From assembly GCA_944474755.1 (NCBI GenBank), contig OX104112.1, forward strand, positions 55,347,176 through 55,411,175: 64,000 bases of DNA, in the 5' to 3' direction. This stretch comes from Limnoperna fortunei. Its lineage: Eukaryota; Mollusca; Bivalvia; Mytilida; Modiolidae. This document shows positions 61,439 to 64,000 of the stretch, piece by piece (the stretch's first letter is position 1; each line of letters starts with the position of its first letter). The position numbers and the translations under genes are program-made. The notes under the pieces are model-generated. The model made no database searches and was not told the DNA's origin. It worked only from the letters and a program-made list of their open reading frames with translations.

Positions 61439-62490
61439 ACGGCTTTCCACAAAGTTCCAGTCATGCCACTACTTAACATGTTCCTGTTAATAGCGTAATG
61501 TAGAAAAGTCCTATATTAGATTCATATTTCTACATTTCTAGCATTTTTCTAAAAGATGTATAAGGTTTTCTGTTTTCCAATACCTATTTTGCTATTTGTA
61601 ACATTATCTAGTTTCGATTTAATACTGTGTAGTCTTAGCCTCTATGTTTGATGAGTTTTTACTTTTGTTTATTGACTATGTAGCTAATGTGTGATGCGTG
61701 TAAGAATAAGTTATGTCTTTAGTGCTTATTTTTTTCGACTTGAAAATTCTATTTTTTTGTATCTGTGATCCATATTTGTTGAATGTTATAGTTTTCTTTA
61801 GAAAGAAAATAGACTTAAACATAAGAACATTAAACATTTTTGAAAGACAACTTTATTATTATTATTTTTATTTTTATTATTATTATTTTTTATTGATCAC
61901 TTCTTTGTCAGGAATTTTTCACCAACACAGGTTCATATGACCTTTATGATACTTGGCACAGTGAATATTTAGGATTCCTAGTTGTGCATATTAGTTTTGA
62001 AATTTTCAAAATAGTCGCTTTCCGAAGACCACCCCCTAAGAAACACAGAAATTTAAACGTCATCGATTTCAACGAAATTTTGTATATCGGTAGATTATGG
62101 TCCCCTGAGTGGGAAACTACTTTTGAAATGTGTGGCCGACTTCTGGTTTCAAAATTGCGGCCATTTTACTACACTCGTGCACTTTAGGACGTGTCAGTGT
62201 TGTCCGATTTCAACGAAATTTGATTTCATGGCATATTTTAATGTACTGATTTGAATAAAATACTATCCATGGGGATTTGTGTGTTGGCATAGCAACACAA
62301 AAATCTTTAATATTAACCTTGTGTTTTCATTAATATATACTTTTTGAAATGTTTAATGGATACTGATATTTATTACAATAGAATTATAAGATTACAACAA
62401 CATACTTATGACGTTTTATTGCGGCCTGATTTTTAAAGGTGTAAACAAAATTCGTCAATGTACTGAAATATCACCTAAGTATAATTAATA
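61439..62490 (+). repeat. tandem duplication, first copy
   Basis: Matches 63065-63740 in the same order: TTACGGCTTTCCACAAA, AATGTAGAAAAGTCCTATAT, AATACTGTGTAGTCTTAGC, TATGTAGCTAATGTGT, then TTGAAATGTTTAATGGATAC, TAAGATTACAACAAC. This copy has extra sequence at about 61850-62310 with a (TTA)n tract and the motif GATTTCAACGAAATTT twice. Confidence 0.75.
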
Positions 62491-63064
62491 TATATTATCA
62501 TTTTTAATTCCCCATGGCATAGATTGCAAACACGTTATAAAGCTAATCAGATTGTATATAACAAGATCTTTTGTACAATTGCATATCATTCACGTACATA
62601 TAATTTTTAACTTCGTCTGCTTTTACAACCGCATGACTGAAAATGGAAATGTAATAACAATAATAATTGGAGAAATGTAAAAAAGATTTCGGTGAAAATT
62701 TTGAGAAAGCGATGTATATTTTAAAGTTTTTGAAATGTTACTGAGCAATAAAGCTAAATAAAAGGTACTTTATTATAAATGACTCTTAAAATTTACACCA
62801 AGAAGTGTGATGCATTATCAATTTAGTGTATTCGTATAAATTATGGATCTGTTAATACAAGTGAATGACTTCAATACTGAATTTAATTGGGCATAACGCT
62901 TCAGAATTGATGGTATCAACTATAAAACATCCTAATTTATTATTTTTAGGGTTTGAGTGCTGCTGACGAGCCTTGGTAAGACGAAACACGCGCCTGGTTT
63001 ACATGTTATAACCTTGGTATCCTCAATGACGTTTGACGTATGCATTCTATAATATCAAGTACAT
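62491..63064. other. no gene; dispersed repeat at 62948-63045
   Basis: GACGAGCCTTGGTAAGACGA and the following ACGCGCCTGG...ATAACCTTGGTATC are the inverse of the 45.7-kb repeat. Nothing else recognised. Confidence 0.4.
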
Positions 63065-63740
63065 ATAGGGCAGTTACGGCTTTCCACAAAAATTTCAGTC
63101 CTGCCACTACTCAACATGTTCTTCATAATAGCCTAATGTAGAAAAGTCCTATATTAGATTCAAATTTCTACATTAGCATTTTGTTTCAACACTGCTTTGC
63201 TATTTGTAACTTTCTTTAGTTTCTATCTAATACTGTGTAGTCTTAGCTTTTTTGTTGGAGGAGTTTTTATTTTTGTTTATATACTTATGTAGCTAATGTG
63301 TAAGGCATGTAAGTATAAGCTATGTTCTCTGTGCTTATCTTTTTCAACTTTACACAACTGTTTTATTTTTTGTGCTTTTTATCTACACTTGTCCGGAATA
63401 AGTTACACATTTCTTTAAACAAAACACAGACAACTGTTTTGAAAGACAATATTTTTTCAAGGTTATGTTAGAAATGATTTTATCCTTATTCTCAGAATAA
63501 TGAAATGGACAAAAATATTTAACCTTGCGTTTTGTGTTAATATATACTATTTGAAATGTTTAATTAATACTGATATCCAGTTACATTTTAGATTAATAAT
63601 ATTCATGTCTTTCTAAAATAGAAGTATAAGATTACAACAACCGATTAAAGCCGCCTTATGACGTTTCATTGCCGTCTGGTTTTTTCTAAACGTGTAAACA
63701 AAATGCATCAAGTACTAAAAAATAACACTCACTTATAATT
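63065..63740 (+). repeat. tandem duplication, second copy
   Basis: Second copy of 61439-62490, lacking its central insertion. No open reading frame is conserved between the two, so the duplication is non-coding. Confidence 0.75.
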
Positions 63741-64000
63741 AAAAATTCAGAGAAAAATGTGTAATATTGTGCATGATTTATTTTTTTACTACATTTACAT
63801 ATACAAGTTATTGTCATTGTGTTTTTTCGCTAATAGGGTTTGAAGTGACGGAGTGGTTAAGGTATATCATTGACATTTTTGGTCCGCCCATATATCCCTT
63901 TATATCATACAATGCCTATGAATAATTTATAGGCTTGTTGCTTCGTCGTTTTGGATAATTTCGATATAGCTTTTAATTCCGTGTCTAGGGATTCATTGGG
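63741..64000. other. no gene; weak SINE A-box at the right edge
   Basis: GACGGAGTGGTTAAGG at about 63849-63864 resembles the A box of the SINE family, but no B box follows. Confidence 0.3.

Overview
This is a eukaryotic, AT-rich window, most likely from a mollusc and probably a bivalve. The evidence is a spliced gene that joins Ly6/uPAR domains to an IgGFc-binding domain (a family expanded in bivalves), LDL-receptor-like relics, and a molluscan-style repeat load: tRNA-headed SINEs, Penelope, DIRS and Ty3/gypsy retroelements, and foldback elements. There are no bacterial operons, rRNAs or CRISPR arrays. Species cannot be fixed from the sequence alone.

The one apparently intact host gene lies on the minus strand, 39150 to 30692. 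I rebuilt it from splice sites, because most exons are too short to appear as long open frames. It has eight exons: a signal peptide, two complete Ly6/uPAR (three-finger) domains each cut into three exons, and one long exon carrying an IgGFc-binding N-terminal domain. All seven junctions keep frame and phase and give 630 residues. It is probably a secreted recognition or adhesion protein. Its introns hold a SINE (37.6-37.9 kb), an inverted-repeat element (34.4-35.3 kb) and an (ATT)n tract next to the last 3' splice site. Diverged copies of its flanks (1.4-2.8, 28.1-29.7, 49.7, 50.9-52.1 kb) and a possible relic exon at 52.5 kb suggest a decayed tandem gene array.

Layout. 0-6 kb: flank copy, SINE, Penelope tail relic and the 3' end of a LINE. 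6-13 kb: two paralogous, decayed LDL-receptor-related exons (7.1 and 11.3 kb, minus strand) with a broken Penelope-like reverse transcriptase between them. 13.5-14.6 kb: foldback element with 21-bp minisatellite arms. 16.6-22.3 kb: a structurally complete DIRS element (inverted terminal repeats, internal complementary region, gag, RT-RNase H, tyrosine recombinase) with broken reading frames. 26.2-28.0 kb: tandem Penelope tail and a second foldback element. 30.7-39.2 kb: the Ly6-IgGFc gene. 40.8-41.4 kb: (TA)n tract with a tRNA-like hairpin. 41.4-56.8 kb: sparse non-coding DNA with SINEs, an inverted duplication and a degenerate satellite. 56.8-60.9 kb: an internally deleted Ty3/gypsy element with both LTRs. 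61.4-63.7 kb: a tandem non-coding duplication.

All exon models come from reading splice signals and frames by eye. Protein family calls rest on motif recognition, not on searches.
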